This document shows positions 1 through 9,262 of a stretch of 64,000 nucleotides of DNA, one piece after another (within the stretch, counting starts at the first letter, position 1; the number at the start of each line of letters is the position of its first letter). The stretch comes from CAXNKG01 sp964202965. Its GTDB lineage: Bacteria > Acidobacteriota > Vicinamibacteria > Vicinamibacterales > UBA2999. The position numbers and the translations under genes are program-made. The stretch is taken from the NCBI GenBank assembly GCA_964202965.1, contig CAXNKG010000009.1:1-64000 (forward strand). Reading direction: 5' to 3'. The notes beneath the pieces are model-generated. The model worked only from the letters and a program-made list of their open reading frames with translations, had not been told where the DNA came from and did not search any database.

Positions 1-4
1 AAAT

Positions 5-81
5 TGGTCGGGATGACAGGATTCGAACCTGCGACCCCCTGACCCCCAGTCAGGTGCGCTACCAGGCTGCGCTACATCCCG
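5..81 (-). tRNA. tRNA-Pro (anticodon GGG)
   Basis: Read on the reverse strand, the 7-bp acceptor stem (75-81 pairing with 9-15), the D arm with GCCTGGTAGC, a 5-bp anticodon stem around the loop CTGGGGG, and the T arm with GGTTCGAATCC form a standard cloverleaf. The central loop triplet is GGG, which reads CCC/CCU proline codons. The discriminator base is A and the 3' CCA is encoded (5-7). No attachment-site duplication or integrase lies beside it within the window. Confidence 0.96.
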
Positions 82-90
82 AACTTTGAA

Positions 91-624
91 CTACGTGCGT
101 GCCCGTTTCGCTTTACGCGCAACAGGCTTTCGTGCGGTGCCTCTCTTCGCTTGCACCGCGCGCTTCGGCGCCGGCCTTGCCTTCGCCGCGCGCGTGCTGC
201 GTGAGGCGCTCGAGGACCTCGGCGATCCGTTCCTCGGCAGCTGCGCGAGCGACGTGGCGCCCGCATGCTTTGACAGCACGTCGAGAATCGACCGCAGCCC
301 CTGCCGGACGATGTCAATGCGCGACCTGACGTCGTCGCCGAGCGTCTCCATCACTTCGGCGATTTCGGCGTCGGTGACTTCCGCTGGTCTCGGCGCGTCG
401 CCTTCGATCCGCCGCCGCGCGCCCGAGAGCGTCAGGCCCTCGACGAACACCAGCTGCTTGATCCGCAGCACCTGGTCGACGTCCGACTGCCGATAGAGCC
501 TCGTCGAGTCGGGCGACTTCTGGACCCCGATCCCGGGAAATTCCTTCTCCCACGACCGCAGCACGTACGGCTGCACGCCCGTCGCCTCGCAGACCTCCGA
601 GGCTTTGTACACCTTTGGGGTCAC
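91..624 (-). CDS. MerR-family transcriptional regulator with basic Ala/Lys/Arg tail
   Basis: This 177-residue protein has an N-terminal MerR-type winged helix-turn-helix in about residues 5-75 (YKASEVCEATGVQPYVLRSW, then RLYRQSDVDQVLRIKQL). A short helical stretch follows, and from about residue 125 a low-complexity tail rich in Ala, Arg, Lys and Pro resembles a histone H1 tail. No metal-binding cysteines or ligand domain can be seen, so the signal is unknown; MlrA-like or HspR-like single-domain MerR proteins are the nearest general type. The start is GTG with a TATACT hexamer ending seven bases upstream, suggesting a leaderless mRNA. It lies between tRNA-Pro and der. Confidence 0.85.
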   Translation of the reverse strand: MTPKVYKASEVCEATGVQPYVLRSWEKEFPGIGVQKSPDSTRLYRQSDVDQVLRIKQLVFVEGLTLSGARRRIEGDAPRPAEVTDAEIAEVMETLGDDVRSRIDIVRQGLRSILDVLSKHAGATSLAQLPRNGSPRSSSASRSTRAAKARPAPKRAVQAKRGTARKPVARKAKRART

Positions 625-631
625 CGCAGGA

Positions 632-637
632 AGTATA
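632..637 (-). promoter_or_regulatory. -10-like element giving a leaderless merR mRNA
   Basis: On the reverse strand TATACT is followed by seven bases and then the GTG start at 624. A transcript would begin at or beside the start codon. No consensus -35 or Shine-Dalgarno sequence is visible. The geometry is the same as upstream of the VWA-domain gene near 47051. Confidence 0.55.
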
Positions 638-675
638 GCAGTCAGGCCGGCGCAGCTGGCCCGAAGACACTGGCT

Positions 676-2043
676 CTATCTTTTCCTCTTTCGGACGTGG
701 AGGCGGATCGGGGTCCCCAGGAATCCGAACGTCTCCCGCAGCTGATTGATCAGGAATCGCTCGTAGGAAAAATGGAGCTCCGTCGCCACATTCGTAAACA
801 GCACGAAGGTGGGAGGGCCGACGCCGGTCTGCGCGGCATAGAGAATCCGCACTTCCGTCCGCCCGGGGCTGGGCGGCGGATGCGCCGCCGTGACCCGCGC
901 GATGAACTTGTTCAGCTCCGGCGTCTTCACGCGCATCATCCGCGCGACCGCCACGCGATCGATCATCTCGAGCAGCTTCGGCGTCCGCTCCCCGGTCATG
1001 GCCGACAGGTGCAGGATCGGTGCGTAATCAAGGAACCTGAGCTGGCGCCGCGTCGCGTCGTCGAAGACCTTCGAAAAGTCAGGACCGCGGTCCTTCATCA
1101 GATCCCACTTATTGGCCGCGATGATGATGCTCGACCCCGCCTTGTCCGCCGCGCCGGCGATGCTGCCGTCCTGGTCGGTGACGCCGACGCTCGAGTCAAT
1201 CATCAGCACCGTCACGTCGGCCGACTCGATGGCGCGGCGCGTCAGCAGCACGCTCACCGACTCAATCTGGCCGCCGCCAGACACCTTTCCCGCGCGCCGC
1301 ATTCCCGCGGTGTCAACGATCCGGAACTTCCGCTTGTGCCAGATCAGCTCCACGTCCACGGCATCCCTGGTGGTGCCCGGGATCTCGCTGACGATCATCC
1401 GCTCTTCCTTGAGCAACCGATTGACCAGCGAGGACTTACCGGCATTCGGACGCCCCACGATCACCACGCGCAGTTCGCCCGCCTCGCGACGCTCCCCCCC
1501 CGGATCCTCCGTCACGACATCGTCCGACCGGCGCTCGATCCCGAGCGCCGCGACGATGGCATCGAGCAGATCGCCGGTGCCTTCGCCATGCTCGGCAGAG
1601 ATCTGGAAGATGGGTTCGAAGCCGAGCTGATGGAACTCCATCGCGCCATCGCGGGCGCGCTTGTCGTCGGACTTGTTGACCGCCACGATGACCGGCTTGT
1701 CCGCGGCGCGCAGCACCTTCGAGATTTCGCGGTCGCCCGGCGTCAGGCCTTCGCGTCCATCTACAAGCAACACAAGGAGATCGGCCTGCTCCACGGCGCG
1801 GCGGCCACGTTCGAGCACGAGCTCGTGCAGCGGGTCCTTGCTGGCGCCGAACATTCCGCCTGTATCGACGACTTCGAAGTGCCGACCCTGCCACTCCGCC
1901 GGATGGGTGATGACGTCACGGGTCGTTCCGGCAATCGGAGCGACGATCGCCCGGCGCCGCCCGGTCAGCCGGTTGAACAACGTCGATTTGCCGACGTTTG
2001 GGCGGCCGATCAGGACGACGGAAGGGGAGTTATGTCGACTCAT
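676..2043 (-). CDS. der: Ribosome-assembly GTPase Der (EngA)
   Basis: Der is a tandem GTPase needed for maturation of the 50S ribosomal subunit. The 455-residue protein has the expected two G domains: a first P-loop at residues 13-21 (GRPNVGKST), G3 DTGG at 60-63 and NKSD at 123-126, and a second P-loop at 197-205 (GRPNAGKSS) with later DTAG and NKWD motifs. A KH-like C-terminal domain ends in a basic RKRKR tail. Length is normal for the family. It is divergent from the HU gene, and its 5' end lies next to the HU promoter. Confidence 0.97.
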   Translation of the reverse strand: MSRHNSPSVVLIGRPNVGKSTLFNRLTGRRRAIVAPIAGTTRDVITHPAEWQGRHFEVVDTGGMFGASKDPLHELVLERGRRAVEQADLLVLLVDGREGLTPGDREISKVLRAADKPVIVAVNKSDDKRARDGAMEFHQLGFEPIFQISAEHGEGTGDLLDAIVAALGIERRSDDVVTEDPGGERREAGELRVVIVGRPNAGKSSLVNRLLKEERMIVSEIPGTTRDAVDVELIWHKRKFRIVDTAGMRRAGKVSGGGQIESVSVLLTRRAIESADVTVLMIDSSVGVTDQDGSIAGAADKAGSSIIIAANKWDLMKDRGPDFSKVFDDATRRQLRFLDYAPILHLSAMTGERTPKLLEMIDRVAVARMMRVKTPELNKFIARVTAAHPPPSPGRTEVRILYAAQTGVGPPTFVLFTNVATELHFSYERFLINQLRETFGFLGTPIRLHVRKRKR

Positions 2044-2055
2044 TTGACGGCGTAT

Positions 2056-2084
2056 TTGACAGCGTAAGTGGTTCTTTCTATAGT
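2056..2084 (+). promoter_or_regulatory. Sigma70-type promoter of the HU gene
   Basis: TTGACA at 2056-2061 and TATAGT at 2079-2084 are separated by exactly 17 bases, a near-perfect housekeeping promoter. Transcription would begin near 2091, about 30 bases before the HU start codon. It is the clearest two-box promoter in the window. Confidence 0.85.
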
Positions 2085-2121
2085 AGTTACGTCTTTTGTC
2101 CCCTGAAGGAAATCCCCAAGC

Positions 2122-2391
2122 ATGATCAAGGTCGACATCGTCAACGAGGTCTCGAAAATCGCCGCCATCACCAAGGTGAAGGCTGAGCTGGCGGTCGATG
2201 CCGTTTTCGACGCGATGCGACTCTCCATGCAGCGTGGGGACCGGATCGAGCTTCGCGGCTTCGGTGTTTTTCAGGTGAAGCCCCGAAAGCGCGGCATCGG
2301 CCGCAACCCCCGCACCGGCAAGGAAGTCCGCATCCCTCCGGGTCGGACGATCCGGTTCAAGCCGGGTAAAGAGCTCCAGAATATCGGTTAA
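2122..2391 (+). CDS. HU/IHF-family nucleoid DNA-binding protein
   Basis: This 89-residue protein is the usual length for the HU/IHF family and binds and bends DNA as a dimer. The helical N-terminal half is followed by the diagnostic beta-arm region: FGVFQVKPRKRGIGRNPRTG, then the PPGRTIRFKPGKEL end. An AAGGAA ribosome site lies about ten bases before the ATG, and a strong promoter lies upstream. HU and IHF subunits cannot be separated with confidence by eye. The M50 protease gene follows after nine bases, so the two are probably co-transcribed. Confidence 0.95.
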   Translation: MIKVDIVNEVSKIAAITKVKAELAVDAVFDAMRLSMQRGDRIELRGFGVFQVKPRKRGIGRNPRTGKEVRIPPGRTIRFKPGKELQNIG

Positions 2392-2400
2392 CGGCCCGCC

Positions 2401-3378
2401 ATGGGCTCATCTTCCCAAGAAAATCTCCAGCCCGGGTCTGCCCCGGACGACCTGACCTACGTTTCCACCGTTCCAGCCGAACGGCCGCGGAAGCGTTCGT
2501 GGCGGCACATCCTTCTGCTCGCGCTGACGGTGCTCTCCACCACTCTAGCGGGTGCGGACCATTTCGCCAGCTTTTACAGGGATTTCGGGAACCAGCCCCT
2601 GGACCTCTCTGGCGTTGGCCTGTTCCTGAGCGGCCTCTGGTACAGCGCGTCGATTCTGGCCATCCTGGGCGCCCACGAGTTCGGGCACTACTACGCGTGC
2701 CGGTATTACCGGGTGGACGCCTCCCTGCCCTACTTCATCCCGGCGCCCCTGCCGCTGACGGGAACGCTCGGCGCCTTCATCCGCATCCGCCAGATGATTC
2801 CCACCAAGCGCGCGCTGTTCGACATCGGCATCGCGGGCCCGATCGCCGGGTTCGTCGTCGCCATCCCGGTGCTGCTCGTCGGCATGAGCCTCTCGCGGCT
2901 GACGCAGCTGCCTCCGGACACCAGCGGCTTCGTCGAACTGGGAGAACCGCTCCTCTTCAAGGGAGTCGCGTGGCTGATGTGGGGAACTCCGCCGGAGGGC
3001 TACTCCATCAACATGCACCCGATGGCATTCGCCGCCTGGTTCGGCCTACTCGCCACAGCGCTCAACCTCTTTCCGATCGGGCAGCTCGATGGCGGCCACA
3101 TCTCCTATGCCGTGCTCGGCCGCAAGAGCACGCTTGTGACGCTTGCGACCGTCGTGGCGCTGATCGGCCTGACGTTCGTCTCCATGTCCTGGCTGGTCTG
3201 GACCGTCCTCACCGTCGTCATGCTGGTGGCATTCGGACCCCGTCACCCCAAAACGCTTGACGAGCATGTCCCGCTGGATCGCGGACGGAAGCTCCTGGCG
3301 CTCTTCGCGCTGCTGATGTTCGTCCTCTGCTTCACGCCGGCGCCCATCGAACCGCTGGACCTGGTGTCATCGCCGTAA
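2401..3378 (+). CDS. Site-2-type (M50) membrane metalloprotease
   Basis: The 325-residue polytopic membrane protein carries the zinc-binding HEFGH motif in a transmembrane segment (residues 92-96) and the second motif NLFPIGQLDGGH (about 222-233), whose aspartate is the third zinc ligand. It should cut substrates within or near the membrane, in the style of site-2 protease or RseP-like enzymes. About six to seven hydrophobic segments are visible and no PDZ domain is seen. The first ~35 residues are polar and probably cytosolic. It follows the HU gene by nine bases. The substrate is unknown. Confidence 0.88.
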   Translation: MGSSSQENLQPGSAPDDLTYVSTVPAERPRKRSWRHILLLALTVLSTTLAGADHFASFYRDFGNQPLDLSGVGLFLSGLWYSASILAILGAHEFGHYYACRYYRVDASLPYFIPAPLPLTGTLGAFIRIRQMIPTKRALFDIGIAGPIAGFVVAIPVLLVGMSLSRLTQLPPDTSGFVELGEPLLFKGVAWLMWGTPPEGYSINMHPMAFAAWFGLLATALNLFPIGQLDGGHISYAVLGRKSTLVTLATVVALIGLTFVSMSWLVWTVLTVVMLVAFGPRHPKTLDEHVPLDRGRKLLALFALLMFVLCFTPAPIEPLDLVSSP

Positions 3379-3385
3379 CGCGCGG

Positions 3386-5595
3386 TTACAGCACATTCAG
3401 CGGGTCGATATCGACGGTCACGCGCCGCCGGACGTCCGGCATGGCCGCAAGCACCGCTTTCATCGCGTCACGCATCTGCGCGCGGCGCGTGCCTTTCAGA
3501 AAGAACTGGACGCGGTGCTCGCCGCGCAGACGGCCGAGCGGCGCGGGAGCCGGGCCCAGCAGGCGAAACGGGACGCGGCTGGCGGCCGGCTCGAGATGGC
3601 GCACCAGCGCTGCGGCCGTGTCCATCGCTTCGTCAAACGTCCGCCCGCGCACGAGCGTGTTGATCAGGGCGACCATCGGGGGATACCGCATCGCGCGCCG
3701 GTACTCGATCTCGCGCTCGAAGAACGCGCGGTAATCCTGCCGGCACGCCACCTGGATGCTGTAATGCTCCGGGTAGAGCGTCTGCACGATCGCCTCCCCG
3801 GCCTGCTCGCCCCGCCCTGCGCGACCCGCGACCTGGGTCAGAAGCTGGAACGTGCGTTCGGAGGCTCGAAAGTCGGCGAGCCCCAGACCGACGTCGGCTG
3901 ACACGACGCCGACGAGCGTCACCCGCGGGAAGTCGTGCCCCTTCGCAATCATCTGCGTGCCCACGAGAATGTCGAGCTCGCCGGCGCCGAACTGCGTGAG
4001 CAGTCTCGTGAGTTCCCCCTTGCGGCGCACCGAATCGCGATCGACCCGCCCGATGCGGGCATCCGGAAACCGCTCCCTCAGGTGCTGCTCGATCCGCTCG
4101 GTGCCGAAGCCGGTATGTTCGAGATATGGCGCCGCGCACTTGCGGCACGCCTTTGGCACCTGCATCGCGTAGTTGCAGTAATGACAGCGGGCACGCCATC
4201 CCGCCCTCGCACGGTGCACCGTCAGCGACACGCTGCAGTTGGGGCACTCGAACGTGTCGCCGCACTGGCGGCAGAAGACCGCGGTGGCATATCCCCGTCG
4301 ATTCAGGAGGACGAGCACCTGCTCGCGCCGCGTCAGCCGATCGTCAATTGCGTCCGCCATCAGACGGCTGATGACGACGTCTGGGCCGTCCACCGCGTAT
4401 TCGTCGCGCATGTTCACCAGGTGAACCGAGGCGAGGGGGCGGTCGAGCACCCGCCGCTCGAGGCTGATGCCGGTGTACTTGCCGGTCGCGGCGTTCTGAT
4501 AGGTCTCCATCGACGGCGTGGCGCTGCCGAGCACGACCAGCGCACCCGCCGCCTGGGCCCGCACGATCGCCACGTCGCGGCCGTGATACCGCGGCGACTC
4601 ATCCTGCTTGTACGAGCTGTCGTGCTCCTCGTCCACGATGATCAATCCGGGACTGGCCAGCGGCGCGAACACCGCCGACCGCGTCCCGACGACCACCTGG
4701 ATATCGCCGCTCCGGATGCGCTGCCACTGATCGTGGCGCTCGCCGTCGGAAAGCGCGCTGTGCTGAATGGCGACGCGCGCGCCGAACGCGGATCGGAACA
4801 GCGCCGCGACCGACGGCGTCAGCGCGATCTCCGGCACCATCAGCAGGACCTGGCGGCCCTGGGCGCAGACGCGGTCGGCGAGCCGCAGGTACAGTTCGGT
4901 CTTGCCGCTGCCCGTCACGCCGTGGAGCAGCGCAACATGGAACGCACGAGCATCCGCGAGACCGCCGAGCGTCGTGAGTGCGGCGGCCTGCTCGCCGGTG
5001 AGCTCCCGGGTGTCATCCCGGGTGACGCTCGCGAGCGCCGACCGCTCAAACGGGTCGCGCTCGTCCTGGGCCAGTCGCGCCACGGCAAGGCCGCTCGAGA
5101 TCAAACGGCGCAGTACGTCCGGGCTCACGCCCCGGTCTCTGAGATCAGATGCCGGCACGCCGGCCGGCGCGGCGGCCAGGATCTCGAGGCCATCCCGCTG
5201 CTTCCGCGTGGCGTCATCGAGGGCCGACAGGCCGTGCGCGGTAATCGAGATGACCCGCCGGGTCTTGTAGGCCGAGGCGCGGCGCGACCCCGGCGGCATC
5301 GCAACCATGATTGCGTCGCCGATACCGGCCATGTAGTAGTCGGCGACCCAGCGGCAGAGCCTGACGACGTCTGGCGGCAGGAACGGCGTCTCGTCGAGCA
5401 CCTCCACGAGGTCACGCGGCGTGGTATCCGGCTCGAGCGTGGCGTCGTGCCCGATCACGCATCCGACGAGGGCGCGCGTGCCGACCGGAACGCGCACGCG
5501 GGCGCCGATCACGGGCAGGTTCGGGACGGACTCAGGAACGCTGTACGTGAGGGCGTCGAGGTACGGGATCGGGACCGCGACGGAAACGAGACGCA

Positions 5596-5596
<1 letters not shown>
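3386..5596 (-). CDS. priA: Primosomal protein N' (PriA) helicase
   Basis: PriA restarts stalled replication forks as a 3'-5' DNA helicase. The protein of 736 residues has an N-terminal DNA-binding region, Walker A GVTGSGKT (226-233), a DEEHD box (322-326), a zinc module with eight cysteines between residues 442 and 487 (CRQC, CPNC, CHYC, CRKC), and helicase motifs near GTERIEQHL and AGRAGRG. I chose the GTG at 5596 because VRLVSVAVPIPYLDALTYSV is the family's N-terminus. An in-frame extension upstream would lie wholly inside the udg gene. The GTG overlaps the udg stop by one base, so translation is probably coupled. Confidence 0.95.
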
Positions 5597-6332
<736 letters not shown>

Positions 6333-6333
<1 letters not shown>

Positions 6334-7556
6334 CAGGCGCGCGCAGGCGAGGCGGCGCGGCTGCGGATCAGCCGTTCGACGCGGTCGAGGATGGCGGCGG
6401 CGACGCGCTCTTTCGACTGCACGGCGACGTCCTGCTCGTCGTCGGCGCCGATGATTGTCACGGCGTTGGTCGGCACATCAAAACCGGCATCCGCGCGCGA
6501 GACGTCATTGGCGACGATGAGGTCGATGCCCTTGCGCGTCCGCTTCTCGCGGGCCTTCGCGGCGGCGTTTCCCGTCTCCGCGGCAAAGCCGACGAGCAGC
6601 GGGACTCCGGTGGCGCGAGAGGTCATCCTGCCGAGATCGGCCAGGATGTCCGCCGTTCGTTCCAGCTGGAGCGTCAGCGGACCCTCCGTCTTGGCGACCT
6701 TCTCGCCGGCGGGCGCCGCGGGGGTATAGTCGGCGACCGCGGCCGCCATCACCACGACGTCGGCCCGAATGGCCGCCTGCATGACCGCGGCGTGCATCTC
6801 CCGCGCGCTCCGCACGCGGACGAGCTCGTCAGCCGGCGGCGGCTCCATCTGCGTTGGCCCGGCAATCAGCGTCACCTTCGCGCCCCGGCGCGTCGCTTCG
6901 GACGCGATCGCGAATCCCATCCGGCCGCTCGATCGGTTGCCGACAAACCGGACCGGGTCGATGTCTTCGAGTGTGGGACCGGCCGTCACCAGCACGCGAC
7001 GGCCGCGCAGCACGGAATCCACTGGCACGAGCATCCGGAGGGCGGCCGCGACCACGTCCGCCGGTTCGGCGAGGCGTCCTTTGCCGATCCAGCCGCACGC
7101 CAGATACCCCTCGCCCGGCTCGACGAACTGCACGCCGCGCGCCTGCAGCGTCTCGACGTTCCGCTGCACGGCGGGATGCGCGAGCATGTTGGAATTCATC
7201 GCCGGCGCAATCAGGACAGGAGCGCGCGTGGCCAGATACAGGGAGGTCAGGAAGTCGTCGGCAATGCCGTTGGCGAACTTGCCCAGGACGTTGGCCGTGC
7301 ACGGCGCCACCACGAGGAGCGCGATGCCGTCCGCGATGGCGATGTGCTCGATGTCGGCGTTCATCCCGGATGTCCATTGGGACGTAATCACCGGCCGGCG
7401 CGTGATCGCCTCGAACGTCACGGGGCCGACAAAGCGCGCCGCGGCGCGCGTCATCACGGCGACGACGTCGTGCCCCTGCTTCTGCAGACCGCGGCAGACC
7501 TCGACCGCCTTGTATGCGCCGATCCCGCCGGTCACGCCAACAGCGATTAAGGACAT
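6333..7556 (-). CDS. coaBC: Bifunctional CoaBC (Dfp)
   Basis: This fusion enzyme joins cysteine to 4'-phosphopantothenate and decarboxylates the product, two steps of coenzyme A synthesis. The 407-residue protein has the flavin-dependent CoaC half first (GGIGAYKAVEVCR, then the IEHI histidine, PAMNSNM and the substrate-clamp ACGWIGKG). The CoaB ligase half follows (TAGPTLEDIDPVRFVGNRSSG, then AAVADYTP and a KIKK-like lysine region). Length is normal. The stop overlaps the udg ATG by one base. It follows rpoZ by 13 bases in the gmk-rpoZ-coaBC order common in bacteria. Confidence 0.96.
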
Positions 7557-7574
7557 CTCTGCCTACTGCCTACT
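7556..7574. repeat. Short tandem word CTGCCTA between rpoZ and coaBC
   Basis: The spacer and the rpoZ stop region contain two adjacent copies of the 7-base word CTGCCTA (reverse strand TAGGCAG). The rpoZ stop codon is built from the word. It resembles the GGTAGTC-type word repeats at 56916. Confidence 0.6.
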
Positions 7575-7734
7575 CTTCGAGCTTCTCCACTTTCCGCGTG
7601 AGGATCTCTTTTTGTGCAATCGTGATCTTCTTGTCGCCCTGCTCGCGCGGGATCGACCCGGCCAGGAGCTGCCGGGCGCGCTGGCCCGCAAGGACGACGA
7701 ACTCAAATCGGTTTTCTTTGGGCGTGCTTGCCAT
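7570..7734 (-). CDS. rpoZ: RNA polymerase omega subunit
   Basis: The omega subunit helps assemble and stabilise RNA polymerase by binding the beta' subunit. The 54-residue protein starts MASTPKENRFEFVVLAGQRA, matching the conserved omega core where Arg-Phe-Glu-Phe and the following VLxxxxRARQL helix contact beta'. I prefer the internal ATG at 7734 over an upstream ATG at 7764, which would add a basic MPKRLLRRSS extension. Either start overlaps the 3' end of gmk. It belongs to the yicC-gmk-rpoZ-coaBC operon. Confidence 0.87.
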   Translation of the reverse strand: MASTPKENRFEFVVLAGQRARQLLAGSIPREQGDKKITIAQKEILTRKVEKLEE

Positions 7735-8362
7735 GCTTGAACGTCTCAATAATCTTTTCGGCATCCCGGCGCAATAGCTTCACTCTTGCCCGCTCCGCCA
7801 GGACTATCGACTGCAGCCGCTCGACCGCAGCCTCGACTTCATCGTTGATCACTACGTATTCGTACTGCGCGAACTCGCTGACTTCACGGCAGGCGATCTC
7901 CAGCCGGCTCACGATCTGCTCTTCGGAATCCTTGCTGCGCCCGCGCAGCCGCTGCTCGAGGACGGCCGCCGACGGCGGCAGCACGAAGATCCCGACGGTC
8001 TCGATACCCCGGGTGCGCACCTGCCGGGCTCCCTGGACGTCGATCACGAGCACCACGTCCTGGCCCGCGGTCAGGAGGGCTTCGGTGTCGGTCTGCGCCG
8101 TGCCGTAGCAGTGGCCGAAGACATCGGCCCATTCGAGAAACTCGCTCGCCTCGACCATCGCAGCGAACCGGGCACGGCTGATGAAATTATAGTCGACGCC
8201 GTCCGACTCGCCCGCCCGCGACGGGCGCGAGGTGTACGACCGGGACATGCGCAGATTGGGCACGAGATGCACCAGCCGCTCGACCAGCGTCGTCTTGCCG
8301 GTGCCTGACGGCGCCGACACGATGAACAGCAGGCCCCGCCCCTGGGACACCTTACTCGACAT
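7703..8362 (-). CDS. gmk: Guanylate kinase
   Basis: Guanylate kinase converts GMP to GDP with ATP. The 219-residue protein has the P-loop SAPSGTGKTTL near residue 16, the GMP-binding stretch SYTSRPSRAGESDGVDYNF, and the SEFLEWADVFGHCYGT and VLVIDVQGARQV motifs, all standard. Length is normal with a slightly long lysine-rich C-terminus. Its start overlaps the end of yicC by 11 bases and its 3' end overlaps rpoZ. Confidence 0.97.
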   Translation of the reverse strand: MSSKVSQGRGLLFIVSAPSGTGKTTLVERLVHLVPNLRMSRSYTSRPSRAGESDGVDYNFISRARFAAMVEASEFLEWADVFGHCYGTAQTDTEALLTAGQDVVLVIDVQGARQVRTRGIETVGIFVLPPSAAVLEQRLRGRSKDSEEQIVSRLEIACREVSEFAQYEYVVINDEVEAAVERLQSIVLAERARVKLLRRDAEKIIETFKHGKHAQRKPI

Positions 8363-9245
8363 TCTGGACCTGCTCGCGCATGCGTTCGAGCTCCGCCTTC
8401 GCGTTGATGATCAGCTCCGACACATTCAGGCCGTCGGCCTTGGAGCCGACGGTGTTGATCTCGCGGTTCATCTCCTGGAGGAGGAAGTCGAGCTTCCGGC
8501 CGCACGGCTCGTCCGACGCCTGCAGCGCCTCCCAGTGCGCCAGATGCGCCCGGAACCGCGTGACCTCCTCGGCGATGTCCGACCGCGCCGCGGCCCGGAC
8601 AATCTCCTGCGCAATCATCCCCTGATCCACCGGGAGCTCGAAGCTGATTTCGCGGATGCGATCCTGGAGCCGCGCCTCGAGCGACGAGCGGCCCTCGTCG
8701 GCGGCGGCGGCCAGCGCGCCGATCAGCGACGCCAGCGTCTGCCGGCGACCGTCGAGGTCGGCCCGCAGGTGACTTCCCTCGCGCATCCGCATGGCGTCGA
8801 GATCCGCCAGCGCCTGCTCGACCGCGGCCTCGACGCTCGTGCCCAGCTGCGCCTCCACGGCGGGATCCGCCTCGAGAGGACGGTCGCGAATCGTGATGGC
8901 CTGGGGCAGGCGCAGCAGGTCGCCCGGCGTCAGCGGACCCGCAATGAGTCCCCTGCCGCGCGCCTGCTCGAGCGCAGCCGTCAGAGCGTTCGCGAAGTCG
9001 GCGTTCAGCTCCACGGTGGGCGCCGCGGCCGTGCGCAGCTGCACCGTGATGGCCAGTTCCACCCGTCCCCGCGCGAGCCGTTTCTGCAGCAGGGCGCGCA
9101 CGCGCGATTCGAGACCGGCCAGTGACGCCGGGATGCGGAGCTGCACATCGAGAAAGCGGTGGTTGACCGCCCGGAGGGTGATGCCGATTGTGGCGCGCTC
9201 GTCCTCATGCGTGAGCGACGCGAACCCGGTCATCGACTTAATCAT
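8352..9245 (-). CDS. YicC-family endoribonuclease
   Basis: The 297-residue protein begins with the family's signature MTGFASL and NHRFLDVQLRIP motifs and ends with the DUF1732 domain (FRAHLAHWEALQ, GRKLDFLLQEMNREINTVGSKA). YicC-family proteins are reported RNases that can influence small-RNA stability. It is the first gene of the gmk-rpoZ-coaBC-udg-priA run. The ATG lies 17 bases from the end of the upstream ABC exporter gene. Confidence 0.94.
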   Translation of the reverse strand: MIKSMTGFASLTHEDERATIGITLRAVNHRFLDVQLRIPASLAGLESRVRALLQKRLARGRVELAITVQLRTAAAPTVELNADFANALTAALEQARGRGLIAGPLTPGDLLRLPQAITIRDRPLEADPAVEAQLGTSVEAAVEQALADLDAMRMREGSHLRADLDGRRQTLASLIGALAAAADEGRSSLEARLQDRIREISFELPVDQGMIAQEIVRAAARSDIAEEVTRFRAHLAHWEALQASDEPCGRKLDFLLQEMNREINTVGSKADGLNVSELIINAKAELERMREQVQNVE

Positions 9246-9262
9246 CTGTGCATCGCGAGTCG

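Noticed and set aside
5..81. tRNA-Pro as an integration site for a mobile element
   Set aside because: No integrase, no repeated tRNA 3' end and only housekeeping genes follow.
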